From: Arcobacter siniprincipis | GTDB lineage: Bacteria; Campylobacterota; Campylobacteria; Campylobacterales; Arcobacteraceae | Assembly: GCF_048571125.1 (NCBI RefSeq) | Contig: NZ_CP182343.1 | Span: forward strand, 2,418,001 to 2,482,000 | DNA: 64,000 nucleotides | Reading direction: 5' to 3' | In this document: positions 35,372 through 44,204 of the stretch, one piece after another | Layout: every line of letters starts with the position of its first letter | Numbering within the stretch: the stretch's first letter is position 1 | The notes under the pieces: model-generated | Seen by the model: the letters and a program-made list of their open reading frames with translations, nothing else | Told to the model about the DNA's origin: nothing | Database searches by the model: none | Translations under genes and position numbers: made by a program

Positions 35372-36346
35372 TTAACCCTCTGAAAGGATTGAAATTTTTC
35401 CATTTTCAAGTTGAATATAAAGCTCTTTTACTCCATCAAAAAGATATGAATTTGTTTTATAGTGTTCATCCATAACTATTTTAAACATTTTTTTATTGAA
35501 AGAGTTTGGATATGGCATTATATTTATATTTGAGAAATCAATTGTTTTTTCTTCTTTTCTTGAGAAAATATACTCTTTTTGTTTTTTAAATGCATCAAAA
35601 TCTTGTCCATTTGCTCTTTTAAAATCTTTTGAATAATAAGCTAAATATTTATCTACATCAGAAACTCTCCAAGCATCAGTCCAAGAGAAAATAAAAGCCA
35701 ATACTTCACTCATCTCTTTTTTAGTTGTTGGTTCAATATCTTTTTCTGAAATCAATAAAACAGATTCATCATAATTTATGCTTTTATCTAAAATAACTAA
35801 ACTTTCATTATCTAGTGCAATACAACCTTTTGTATAGTCTGATCTAGTCTCTTCAAAAGGCATACCATGAATCCAAATTCCATGACCTTCTTTATTTAAA
35901 GATTTATCAAAAGTATTTGGATAGTTTGTTACTAATGCTAAAGGACCGTAAAATTGATCAAGTTTAGTTAATTTTCTAGTCAATCTATAAGCTCCAATAG
36001 GAGTTTTTAAATCTCCTTCAAGAAATTTATCACCATCTTTTTCTCCACTAATCATTGTTTGCGTAAGAAGTTTTAAAAACTTTTTATCTTCTCTTTTAAA
36101 AAGTTCAAACTTTTTTGATAGTTTATCTGCTACTAAAACATATTTTTTTGATTCATAATATCCATATCTAACATCAACATTTTCTAAATACTTATTCCAG
36201 TACTCTTCACTTTTAAGTTGTCTATCTAACTCTTTTTGTACTTCTTCTATTCCCATTGTTCTATATATTGTTACAAAATCAGCTAAAAGATATGTATTAA
36301 ATAACACTAAAACTAAAAACGCAATTTTCTTCAAAAACTTCTCCAA
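35372..36346 (-). CDS. Periplasmic L,D-transpeptidase/carboxypeptidase (YkuD; Pgp2/Csd6-like)
   Basis: A 324-aa protein with an N-terminal signal peptide (about residues 1-22). The YkuD domain (about 65-200) has the catalytic HGIWIHGMPF and TKGCIAL with the nucleophilic cysteine. A C-terminal NTF2-like domain (about 215-320: FIFSWTDAWRVSDVDKYLAYY) is the architecture of Campylobacter Pgp2 and Helicobacter Csd6, which trim tetrapeptides to tripeptides and set cell curvature. It is divergent from an M23 endopeptidase gene with 64 bp between, suggesting joint control of cell shape. Confidence 0.9.
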   Translation of the reverse strand: MEKFLKKIAFLVLVLFNTYLLADFVTIYRTMGIEEVQKELDRQLKSEEYWNKYLENVDVRYGYYESKKYVLVADKLSKKFELFKREDKKFLKLLTQTMISGEKDGDKFLEGDLKTPIGAYRLTRKLTKLDQFYGPLALVTNYPNTFDKSLNKEGHGIWIHGMPFEETRSDYTKGCIALDNESLVILDKSINYDESVLLISEKDIEPTTKKEMSEVLAFIFSWTDAWRVSDVDKYLAYYSKDFKRANGQDFDAFKKQKEYIFSRKEEKTIDFSNINIMPYPNSFNKKMFKIVMDEHYKTNSYLFDGVKELYIQLENGKISILSEG

Positions 36347-36410
36347 AATTATATTTAAGGTTGCAATTGTATAATAATACTCTTGATTTTATAATAAAAA
36401 GAGAAACGAT

Positions 36411-37580
36411 TTGAAGTATTTAATATGCATTTTATTAATAGTGAGCTCACTATTTAGTTTAGAAGTAAAAAAACTGTCTTGGCCCAAAGGTGATACCTTT
36501 CTAACATTTCTACAAGAAAACAATATTGATAACAAACTTTATTTTAACTTAGAAAGAGAAGACAAAGAGTTATGTTCAGAGATTAGAGCAGGTGCCACTT
36601 ATTATGAAACAAAAAATGAAAAAGGTGAACTAATTCAAGCCTTAATAGAAGTATCAGAAGAGATACAACTACAAGTTTACAAAGATGGTGATTCTTATAA
36701 ATTTTCTACTCTTCCAATCATTTTTGATGAAGCTGTTGAAACCGTAACTATTCCTATTACATCATCACCCTATCAAGACATATTAAATATGACTTCAAAT
36801 AGTGAATTAGCAAATGAGTTTATTCGAGCATATAGTGGAAGTGTAAACTTTAAATATATGAGAAAAAATGACACCATTACAATAAAATATAGACAGAGAA
36901 TCAGACTAGGTCAATATCATGGAACACCAGATATTATTTCAGCAGTTGTAAAAATAAGAAATAAAGAATATTTTATATTTAAAAATGAAGATGATGGGAA
37001 ATATTATAATGAAGCTGGTAAAAGTTTAACAAGTTACTTTTTTAAAATACCTCTAACTTATACTCGTATTTCAAGTGCTTTTACATTGAAAAGATGGCAT
37101 CCCGTATTAAAAAGATACAGAGCCCACTTAGGAATTGATTATGCAGCCCCAAGAGGAAGAGCTATTCATTCAGCTGCTGATGGAAGAATTGTATTTAGAG
37201 GTAGAAAAGGTGGATATGGGAATGTTATTGAGATAGTTCACAAAAATGGATATAAAACTCTTTATGCACACCAAAGTAGATTTAAGCCTGGACTTAGAGT
37301 AGGAAGTAGAGTTAAACAAGGACAAACAATAGGATATGTTGGTACAACGGGTGTTAGTACAGGCCCACACTTACACTTTGGTTTGTATAAAAATGGAAGA
37401 GCAATAAATCCAGCTAAAATAGTAAGAGTAACAAAAACAAAACTAAATGGAAATGCAAAGAAAAAATTCCTTAAATATACAAAAGCCTTATCAAAAGAAC
37501 TTGAAGAAAAAAGTAAAAATCCAACGCAAGAAGTTTTAGATTTAAAAGAAATACCAAATAAAAGCTTACTGAAAGTGTAA
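36411..37580 (+). CDS. M23 family peptidoglycan endopeptidase (Pgp3/Csd3-like)
   Basis: A 389-aa secreted protein. The start is TTG at 36411 with AGAGAAA upstream and gives a signal peptide (MKYLICILLIVSSLFS). The LytM domain (about 235-340) has the zinc ligands in HLGIDYAAPRGRAIHSAADG and HLHFGLY, so it should be active. The N-terminal half resembles the inhibitory/regulatory part of Csd3/Pgp3-type enzymes that cleave D-Ala-mDAP crosslinks. Adjacent to the divergent YkuD gene; mgtE starts 2 bp downstream. Confidence 0.92.
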   Translation: MKYLICILLIVSSLFSLEVKKLSWPKGDTFLTFLQENNIDNKLYFNLEREDKELCSEIRAGATYYETKNEKGELIQALIEVSEEIQLQVYKDGDSYKFSTLPIIFDEAVETVTIPITSSPYQDILNMTSNSELANEFIRAYSGSVNFKYMRKNDTITIKYRQRIRLGQYHGTPDIISAVVKIRNKEYFIFKNEDDGKYYNEAGKSLTSYFFKIPLTYTRISSAFTLKRWHPVLKRYRAHLGIDYAAPRGRAIHSAADGRIVFRGRKGGYGNVIEIVHKNGYKTLYAHQSRFKPGLRVGSRVKQGQTIGYVGTTGVSTGPHLHFGLYKNGRAINPAKIVRVTKTKLNGNAKKKFLKYTKALSKELEEKSKNPTQEVLDLKEIPNKSLLKV

Positions 37581-37582
37581 AT

Positions 37583-38938
37583 TTGAAAGTAAATGGAAAG
37601 TTTATAGAAAAAAATCCAACAGAACTTCTAAAAAAGTTAGATAAGCTACATCCAAGTGATATAGCTTATTCTTTAAAAAAAATAATAAAAAATGATCCAG
37701 ATGATTTTGTCTTTATTCTAAAAAATTTACCTGAGGACATACTTGGTGATGTAATTTTAGAACTTCCTGAAAAACTAAGAGAATATGCTTATAAAGAGCT
37801 AACTATTGAAAAACTTACAGATGCTGTTGATGAATTGGAATCTGATGATCAAACAGACATTTTACAAGAAATAGAAGAACTTAATATTGATAAAGCTAAA
37901 GAGATTTTTGATGGTCTTGAAGTTGATGACCAAGAAGAAATTAATTGGTTAAAAAGATATGAAGCAGGAGAAGCTGGTGCATATATGCAAACAGAGCTTT
38001 TCAGCGCAAACTTAAATGAAACAATCAGTAGCTCAATAGAAAAACTTAGAATTGCAAAAGAAGAAAAAGAACTTGAAAATATCCACCAAGTTTATATAGT
38101 AGATGATAATAAAATTTTAGTAGCTTCTATTTTGTTAGAAGATTTAATTATTTTTGATTATAAAAAAACTTACAAAGAAATAATTGAAGAACATGGTGCT
38201 AAAAGATTCAAACCCTATAAAGTAAATGATGATGAACTTATAAAAGATGTTGCAAAGCAATTTGAAAAGTATGACCTTAGCGTTGTAGCTGTAGTTGGTT
38301 ACCAAAATATGCTAATAGGAAGAATTACATCAGATGATATTTTAGATGTTATTGAAGATAGTGCAACGGAGCAAATGTATCAATTAGCTGGGGTTCATGA
38401 TGACTTTGAACATGATAGTTTTATATTTACAGCTAAAAAAAGAGCTATGTGGCTTTTTATAAATCTAGGGACTGCTATATTAGCTTCTATGGTTATTGGT
38501 TTTTTTGATCAAACTATTCAGGCATTTGTTGCTTTAGCTGTACTTATGCCAATAGTAGCTTCAATGGGTGGAAACGCAGGAACACAAACCTTAGCTGTAA
38601 TGGTTAGAAGAATGGCATTAGGTGAAATAGATTTTGAGAACTCAAAAGATGCTATTATAAAAGAGGTTTTAGTATCGCTACTCAATGGTTTCCTATTTGC
38701 TTTAGTTGTTGGTATAATTACTTATTTTTGGTTTAATACACTTCTTTTAGGTTTAGTAATAGCACTTTCTATGATAATAAACCTATTTAGTGCAGGTTTT
38801 TTTGGAGCAACTATACCACTTTTTCTAAAAAAATATAATATTGATCCAGCAGTTGGAAGTACAGTTTTACTTACAACAGTAACTGATATTGTCGGCTTTT
38901 TTAGTTTTTTAATGCTAGCAAAATTGATTTTACTCTAA
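37583..38938 (+). CDS. mgtE: Magnesium transporter MgtE
   Basis: A 451-aa Mg2+ channel. Residues 1-125 are the helical MgtE_N domain (repeated DVILELPEKL-like units), 130-255 hold two CBS domains (VYIVDDNKILVASI, SVVAVVGYQNMLIGRITSDD), and five membrane helices follow. The selectivity region reads LMPIVASMGGNAGTQTLAVMVRR. The start is TTG, 2 bp after the stop of the M23 gene, implying translational coupling. The gating helix and cytoplasmic Mg sensing are family knowledge. Confidence 0.95.
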   Translation: MKVNGKFIEKNPTELLKKLDKLHPSDIAYSLKKIIKNDPDDFVFILKNLPEDILGDVILELPEKLREYAYKELTIEKLTDAVDELESDDQTDILQEIEELNIDKAKEIFDGLEVDDQEEINWLKRYEAGEAGAYMQTELFSANLNETISSSIEKLRIAKEEKELENIHQVYIVDDNKILVASILLEDLIIFDYKKTYKEIIEEHGAKRFKPYKVNDDELIKDVAKQFEKYDLSVVAVVGYQNMLIGRITSDDILDVIEDSATEQMYQLAGVHDDFEHDSFIFTAKKRAMWLFINLGTAILASMVIGFFDQTIQAFVALAVLMPIVASMGGNAGTQTLAVMVRRMALGEIDFENSKDAIIKEVLVSLLNGFLFALVVGIITYFWFNTLLLGLVIALSMIINLFSAGFFGATIPLFLKKYNIDPAVGSTVLLTTVTDIVGFFSFLMLAKLILL

Positions 38939-38976
38939 TTTTTAATTGTGATATAATTAATCTTTAAAGGGTATCC

Positions 38977-40278
38977 ATGAAAAAAGTTTCTTCAGCATTT
39001 TATATAGCTTGTATTTATTTTATTCTTAGTTTTTTTTGGATTTTATTTTCTGATAAAGCTATTTTATTACTTACTCAAGAGAATCAAATATTAACTTACA
39101 TCCAAACAATAAAAGGTTGGATTTTTATATCAATTACTTCAATTTATTTATATTTTATTATTTCAAAAGAGTTTAAAAAAGAACAAGACTTAAAAGAGTA
39201 TTTTAAAAAAAGCCTTGATAACTTAGCTTCACCAATTATAGTTTTTAATGAAGAGGGTAAAGTTTTAACTATAAATAAAACTTTTGAAAAACTAACTGGC
39301 TACAAATATAAAGAAGTAGATACCATAGATAAATGGACAAAGCTTGCCTATGAGAATAATGCTTCAAATGTAAAAGAGATAATAAATTCACTTTACACAA
39401 TCAACGAAATATTTGATAATGGGATATTTAATATTAAGACAAAATCAGGAAAAGTATTAATTTGGCATTTTTATTCTGCACCTTTTGGTATAAAAAAAGG
39501 TAAAAGAACAATTATATCAAATGCAGTGGATATTACAGATATAAAGAACAAAGAAAAAATAATGAAGCAACAATCTAAAATGGCAGCAATGGGAGAAGTT
39601 TTAGAAAATATTGCACATCAATGGAGACAACCATTATCAAATATATCTGCAATTTCTACTGGTATTGGATTAAAAAATGAATTAAAAACACTAGAAGAAA
39701 AAGAGATTCATGATTCAATGAATCAAATTAATGATTCTGTTCAATATTTATCAAAAACTATAGATGATTTTAGAAGCTTTTTTAAACCCTCAAAAGAAAA
39801 AACAAACTTTACAATTGAAGAGACATTTGAAAAATCTTTAATGATTATTGGAAGTAAATTTAAAAATGAGAATATTGAATTTATAAATGAAATAGATAAT
39901 ATAGATATAATAAATGATAAAAATGCCCTAATACAAGTATTAATAAATCTTTTTAATAATTCAAAAGATGCTTTTATTGAGAATAATTTAAGTAATAGGC
40001 TAATATTTATCAAAACAAACATAAAAGATAATAAACTTATTATTGAAATAAAAGATAATGCAGGTGGAGTTAATGAAAGCATTATTAATAAAATATTTGA
40101 ACCATATTTTACAACCAAAGACAAATCTCTTGGTACAGGAATTGGATTATATATGAGTGAAGAAATTGTTGTAAAGCACATGCAAGGAGAAATAAATGTT
40201 GAGAATATAGAATTTGAGTACAATGAAGAAAAACAAAAAGGTGCAAAATTTTCGATAATTTTACCCCTGAAAAATTAA
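38977..40278 (+). CDS. PAS-containing sensor histidine kinase
   Basis: A 433-aa kinase. Two N-terminal membrane helices (about 8-25 and 45-63) enclose a very short external loop, followed by a cytoplasmic PAS domain (about 75-190: LDNLASPIIVFNEEGKVLTI). The phosphoacceptor block is ENIAHQWRQPLSN. ATPase boxes are NNSKDAF, DNAGGV, IFEPYFTTK and GTGIGLYM. No receiver or response regulator is near, so it is an orphan. It overlaps the stop of the converging small gene by 4 bp. Confidence 0.92.
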   Translation: MKKVSSAFYIACIYFILSFFWILFSDKAILLLTQENQILTYIQTIKGWIFISITSIYLYFIISKEFKKEQDLKEYFKKSLDNLASPIIVFNEEGKVLTINKTFEKLTGYKYKEVDTIDKWTKLAYENNASNVKEIINSLYTINEIFDNGIFNIKTKSGKVLIWHFYSAPFGIKKGKRTIISNAVDITDIKNKEKIMKQQSKMAAMGEVLENIAHQWRQPLSNISAISTGIGLKNELKTLEEKEIHDSMNQINDSVQYLSKTIDDFRSFFKPSKEKTNFTIEETFEKSLMIIGSKFKNENIEFINEIDNIDIINDKNALIQVLINLFNNSKDAFIENNLSNRLIFIKTNIKDNKLIIEIKDNAGGVNESIINKIFEPYFTTKDKSLGTGIGLYMSEEIVVKHMQGEINVENIEFEYNEEKQKGAKFSIILPLKN

Positions 40279-40601
40279 AGAATTTCTAAATCTAACTCCA
40301 AATAATCTTTTCCAAAATTAACTTTATAACTTAATTCATCATCACTATTTTTTATCAACTTTGTAAATTCTTTACTATTTGCAAAATAATTTGTTCTAAA
40401 AGAAAGTTTATCATTTTCAGCTTTTAAATATAAAAAAACTTCTCCATTTGCACTTAAATTTGTTGCTTTACAATACATATAACATTTTAATTGATTATTT
40501 TCAAATTTTGAGCTGTCTTCAATCATCTCAAATGGATAAATATATCCATTTGAGTCAAAATATGAAAATTTGATTTTATTGATTTTTTCTAAATTAAGCA
40601 C
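40275..40601 (-). CDS. Conserved hypothetical protein
   Basis: A 108-aa soluble protein, mostly beta strand by eye (FSYFDSNGYIYPFEM, EVFLYLKAENDKLSF, LSYKVNFGKDYLELDL). I recognise no family. It lies between folE and the kinase gene and shares folE's strand, with 6 bp after it, so it is probably co-transcribed or follows folE. Confidence 0.6.
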   Translation of the reverse strand: MLNLEKINKIKFSYFDSNGYIYPFEMIEDSSKFENNQLKCYMYCKATNLSANGEVFLYLKAENDKLSFRTNYFANSKEFTKLIKNSDDELSYKVNFGKDYLELDLEIL

Positions 40602-40607
40602 GAAGTA

Positions 40608-41180
40608 TTATTTATGTAAAGATTGAGCTACTATTGATAAAAACTCATCTTTTGTTTTTTTCTCTTTTTTAAATAACCCTCTAAGCGCTGAAGTGACAGT
40701 CGTAGAGCAAATTTTTTCAACTCCACGCATTTCCATACACATATGTCGTGCATCTATCATAACAGCTACTCCTTTTGGATTTAAGGCTTCATGTAGGGCA
40801 TCACAGATTTGTTCTGTCATTTGTTCTTGAATTTGTAATCTTCTTGCAAACACATCAACTACCCTTGGAATTTTTGAAAGTCCTACAACTTTTCCATTTG
40901 GAATATATGCCACATGTGCTTTTCCAATAATTGGCAACATATGATGTTCGCACATAGAATAAAATTCTATATCTTTTATAACAACCATTTCATCATTTGA
41001 ACTTGTAAAAAGTGCTGAATTTATTATCTCTTTTGGATCTTGATTATATCCGCTACACATAAAATCAAAGGCTTTTCTCACACGACTTGGAGTTTTTTCT
41101 AAGCCTTCTCTAGTTACATCTTCCCCTACATATTCAAGTACACTTTTTATTGCATCTTCAAATTTTTTTTCATCTTTCAT
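40608..41180 (-). CDS. folE: GTP cyclohydrolase I
   Basis: A 190-aa enzyme converting GTP to dihydroneopterin triphosphate for folate or queuosine-type pterins. Zinc ligands and catalytic residues are in YSMCEHHMLPIIGKAHVAYI, with GLSKIPRVVDVFARRLQIQE and the later KGVAVMIDARHMCMEMRGV block. Length is typical of bacterial FolE. Ribosome site AGGGAATAT precedes the ATG. It follows the gspF fragment (10 bp gap) on the same strand. Confidence 0.95.
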   Translation of the reverse strand: MKDEKKFEDAIKSVLEYVGEDVTREGLEKTPSRVRKAFDFMCSGYNQDPKEIINSALFTSSNDEMVVIKDIEFYSMCEHHMLPIIGKAHVAYIPNGKVVGLSKIPRVVDVFARRLQIQEQMTEQICDALHEALNPKGVAVMIDARHMCMEMRGVEKICSTTVTSALRGLFKKEKKTKDEFLSIVAQSLHK

Positions 41181-41189
41181 ATATTCCCT

Positions 41190-41498
41190 TTAAATATTTA
41201 ACATCTCACTCATATTCCATATGGGAGTAAAAATTGCAAGCATAATCCATAATATCAGCGATGAAATAAGTATAAGAAAGATTGGTTCAATAAGAGAAGT
41301 TAAAGACTTAATCTTTTTATCAAACTTTTTTTCATACAAAACTTGTAATCTCTCTACACATATATCCAAAGAATTACTAACTTCACCACTTCTTATTAAA
41401 CTAATAACCAACTCATCAAATAATTCTGTTGAATTAAATGAGTATGAAATTGATTTGCCATTTTTAAGATGTTCATTAATAGACGATATTCTAGCCAA
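41190..41498 (-). pseudogene. 3' fragment of a gspF/pilC-like gene
   Basis: 102 codons from a TTG encode only the end of a type II secretion/type IV pilus inner-membrane platform protein: KNGKSISYSF, ELVISLIRSGEVSNSLDICVERLQVLYEKKFDKK, SLIEPIFLILISSLILWIML and FTPIWNM. Full-length proteins are about 400 aa with three helices. In frame upstream the sequence still reads KIKYLLARISS, then hits TAA about 7 codons earlier, where phage sequence begins. The 5' part is expected on the far side of the prophage. Confidence 0.8.
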
Positions 41499-41580
41499 AA
41501 GGTATTTAATCTTTTATTTGCTACAAAATACTAAAGAAGGCAACCATACTTTCATCATTTATTGGTTTTCTTAGTATACT

Positions 41581-41599
41581 GTGACACGAATTGTGTCAC
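41581..41599. promoter_or_regulatory. Perfect palindrome at the prophage left end
   Basis: GTGACAC, 5 bp (GAATT), GTGTCAC. It lies about 80 bp inside the boundary with the gspF fragment, in a 289-bp gap. It could be a recombinase or repressor site; the sequence does not decide. Confidence 0.5.
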
Positions 41600-41678
41600 G
41601 CGATTACAACTCACTTATTACGCAAACCCTATACCGCTTCCATTATAATTAATAGAATACAATAATTTATATCAGTTA

Positions 41679-41713
41679 TAAAAAAAGGCATGACTTCGGT
41701 TGTGCCTTTTTTT
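41679..41713. terminator. Bidirectional terminator at the prophage left end
   Basis: A-run, AAGGCA with a TTCG tetraloop region, TGCCTT and a T-run. It insulates the regulator genes from the host side. Confidence 0.85.
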
Positions 41714-41787
41714 ATGCTTGATAAATAGTGTAACTTAACTATTTGTTATCATAAAAATAATATAATCACGATACCAAAGGAAAAAAG

Positions 41788-42339
41788 ATGTCAGAAAAAA
41801 GAGTATTAGAAACTATTGAAATAGAGAGTGGCTTTGAGGTGGATTGTATATTACCAGAGTTTTACTCTATAGAAGAGTTTAAACAAACTATTAAAAATGA
41901 GCTGTTTAAAGTTTATGATACTATTGATGTAATCAAAAAAGATTTGATAATTATTGAAGTCATTATTGATGTTGAACCTATTATTTACTTTTTTACAAAG
42001 TATACTGTTAAAGAAAGATATTTAGGAGATAAAGGGAATTTTTTCAGATTTAAAGCAGGAATAGCAAAAGAAAATATTATTGGTTCGCTAAGAAAAAAAG
42101 AAGTACAAGGCAATATTGTAAAAAAAGTTTGTGAAGAACTTTCCTTGACTCCAAAACAGTTAGCTGAGGAAATAGGAATAAAAGAACAAAGCTTACGAAA
42201 TATGAATTCTAATGGTAGAATTACTGAACAAGTAGAAAAATCAATTAACCTTTTAATAAAAAACCACAATTTGAAAACTGAGTTAAAGAATTATCATATA
42301 CTTAAAGAAGCCCTAAAAAATCTTACTAAAGAAGTATGA
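41788..42339 (+). CDS. Phage HTH transcriptional regulator (repressor candidate)
   Basis: A 183-aa protein. The N-terminal 110 residues have no recognised fold; residues 115-150 form a helix-turn-helix (LSLTPKQLAEEIGIKEQSLRNM). A TATAAT -10 box and AAAGGAAA ribosome site lie upstream. Its position at the end of the prophage beside a Rha-like gene and a divergent antirepressor gene suits a role in the lysogenic switch, but the N-terminal domain is not a CI-type peptidase. Rather a regulator of unknown type. Confidence 0.7.
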   Translation: MSEKRVLETIEIESGFEVDCILPEFYSIEEFKQTIKNELFKVYDTIDVIKKDLIIIEVIIDVEPIIYFFTKYTVKERYLGDKGNFFRFKAGIAKENIIGSLRKKEVQGNIVKKVCEELSLTPKQLAEEIGIKEQSLRNMNSNGRITEQVEKSINLLIKNHNLKTELKNYHILKEALKNLTKEV

Positions 42340-42407
42340 CGGTTTTAAACCGATGTACTTTTTTAGTATAAACAAATAAATATCTATAATAATTAATTAC
42401 AATATTC

Positions 42408-42436
42408 TTGACAAATATAATTTTTTAGTATATCAT
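42408..42436 (+). promoter_or_regulatory. Sigma70-type promoter of the Rha-like gene
   Basis: TTGACA (42408-42413), 17-bp spacer, TATCAT (42431-42436). It is the clearest -35/-10 pair in the prophage and lies 33 bp upstream of the ATG, which has AAAGGAT. Confidence 0.7.
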
Positions 42437-42469
42437 TCTTTTAAATTTATACTTTAAAAGGATAAAAAA

Positions 42470-43234
42470 ATGGAAAATATACTTGAATTTACAGATGGTC
42501 AAATAACAGTTTCGACATTAATTATCGCAAAAAATGTTGATAGGCAACATAAAAATATAATAGAATTGATAAGAGATAATATTTATGATTTTAAAGAATT
42601 TGGTAGACTAGATTTAAAATCCGAGCTATCAAGAGGGCAAAAAGGTTATGCTACATATTATAAGTTAAATGAACAACAATATAGTTTACTTATGACTTAT
42701 TTTAGAAATAATCCAAAAGTTAAAGAATTTAAAAAAAATATGGTAAAAGCATTTTTTTTAATGAAAAATCAACTGGAAACTTTGCATAAAGGCAAAGACC
42801 TACAAAAAGTAATATCAGGTCTTAAAAGTGGTATGAGTAGAAAAGATAAGAAAATCCAAAGATTAGAAGACGAACTAGAGCAGTTAAAAATAGAACATAA
42901 AAAAATGTTAGCCTTACCAAATTTCACTAAGGATGAAAAGCTAGAAATCATTATGAAAAAAGCAGATGATTTGTTAAAGCAAAACTATGATAGTGGTTAT
43001 TATGGATTTCTTCAAAATAATTTAAAATTTTATAAAGAGTATATTGAAGTTTTAAAATCAGGTGGAAGTGCTTTAGAAAAATTCGCAGTCAATCAAATAG
43101 AAGAAGAGCGAAGAAAAAGAAATGAAGCAAGAGATAAAGAAGTAACTGTAACTATGAAATATAATAACTTAGTTGATAGAATACAAGGCTTTATTGAAGC
43201 TTCAAATAAAATCACACTTTTAAAGAAGATATAG
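42470..43234 (+). CDS. Rha-family phage regulatory protein
   Basis: A 254-aa protein. The N-terminal 100 residues show the Rha (pRha) domain: VSTLIIAKNVDRQHKNIIELI, YYKLNEQQYSLLMTYFRNNPKVKEFKKNMVKAFF. The middle is a coiled coil (about 105-145, KGLKSGMSRKDKKIQRLEDEL type). Rha proteins modulate lysis/lysogeny and can act as antirepressors. Its own promoter is visible. It converges on the antirepressor gene; GGGTC/GACCC between them forms a hairpin. Confidence 0.82.
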   Translation: MENILEFTDGQITVSTLIIAKNVDRQHKNIIELIRDNIYDFKEFGRLDLKSELSRGQKGYATYYKLNEQQYSLLMTYFRNNPKVKEFKKNMVKAFFLMKNQLETLHKGKDLQKVISGLKSGMSRKDKKIQRLEDELEQLKIEHKKMLALPNFTKDEKLEIIMKKADDLLKQNYDSGYYGFLQNNLKFYKEYIEVLKSGGSALEKFAVNQIEEERRKRNEARDKEVTVTMKYNNLVDRIQGFIEASNKITLLKKI

Positions 43235-43261
43235 ACAAGGTGGGTCAATAAAGACCCTTGC

Positions 43262-44011
43262 CTAATAAAAAGAATCTCGAATCTTCTTAGTTAGAGCCAC
43301 TTGCCCTTTCCCTGTTATTTTTGTAGTAACAGTTATTCTCGTAGAGCCATCTGGATTATTAATTGTTCTTTCAATAACTTCAAAATAGCCATTATCAATA
43401 TGTTGTTGTAAAGGCTGATTAAATCTAGTTCCAGAAGATATTAAATACTTATTATGTCTTAACCATTTAAATAGTTTATTTTGACCTATTTTAAAATCAT
43501 CAGAACTTATTGCTTTAGCAAACTCTCCTATTAAAATAGATGTATAGCTTTGAGAAACACTATCTGCAAATAAGACTTTTGGCTCATTCTTCTCAACTTT
43601 GTGTTCTAATATAACGACTTTGTTTTGTAGATTATCAATCATTTTTGCATTTTCTAAAAGTAATTGTTCTACTGTTAAAGGTTTATTAGCTTCTTTTTCT
43701 ACTTCAATAAAGTATCTTCTTACTTGCTTACCTTTAGGAGTATTTGAAACCATACATAACTCTTTTGCCATATCCATAGTTACTATGTAGTCTATTTTGG
43801 GGTTACTACCATTCTCCCCATTTTTGAGGAGTATATAATCTTCACTTTCAACAAAGTCATATTTATCTATTGCTCTTTTAATCCATGTGTTGTAATCTGT
43901 ACTTATTCCCAAATACTCATATAACTCTCTACTATTAACAGAATTTAACTCTTCTGTACCAATATCTGTTTTAAGAATTTTGATTAATTCTTTTTTCTCT
44001 ACTACACTCAT
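43262..44011 (-). CDS. Phage antirepressor (AntA/AntB-type N-terminus + KilAC-like C-terminus)
   Basis: A 249-aa protein. Residues 20-95 match the AntA/AntB domain (VNSRELYEYLGISTDYNTWIKR, DYIVTMDMAKELCMVSNTPKGKQVRRYFIEVE). A coiled linker follows, and the C-terminal half (about 150-249: AISSDDFKIGQNKLFKWLRHNKYLI) is a KilAC-type DNA-binding domain. Such proteins bind and inactivate phage repressors. Palindromes GTGTGAATTCACAC and AAGCTTTT-A-AAAAGCTT lie just upstream of its ATG. Confidence 0.85.
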   Translation of the reverse strand: MSVVEKKELIKILKTDIGTEELNSVNSRELYEYLGISTDYNTWIKRAIDKYDFVESEDYILLKNGENGSNPKIDYIVTMDMAKELCMVSNTPKGKQVRRYFIEVEKEANKPLTVEQLLLENAKMIDNLQNKVVILEHKVEKNEPKVLFADSVSQSYTSILIGEFAKAISSDDFKIGQNKLFKWLRHNKYLISSGTRFNQPLQQHIDNGYFEVIERTINNPDGSTRITVTTKITGKGQVALTKKIRDSFY

Positions 44012-44032
44012 GAATTTCCTTTACATTAAATC

Positions 44033-44067
44033 GTGTGAATTCACACTGTTAAGCTTTTAAAAAGCTT
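44033..44067. promoter_or_regulatory. Two palindromes upstream of the antirepressor gene
   Basis: GTGTGAATTCACAC (44033-44046) and AAGCTTTT, A, AAAAGCTT (44051-44067), 22 bp before the start codon. They are candidate operators. The remaining gap to 44204 is AT-rich with no gene. Confidence 0.5.
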
Positions 44068-44204
44068 CGACATATCCTTTGAATTTCAATTTTTTTTTAT
44101 TTATATTTAGCACATTTAAATTATTATATTAAAAAAATATTTTAAATACTATTTTTATTGCAATTTGTAATATCTACTTTTAGAAGTTTTAAATTACATA
44201 ATAT

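Noticed and set aside
41581..41599. Chromosome dimer resolution (dif) site
   Set aside because: The palindrome is tempting at an element edge, but it does not match the difH-type sequence I know and the spacer is GAATT.
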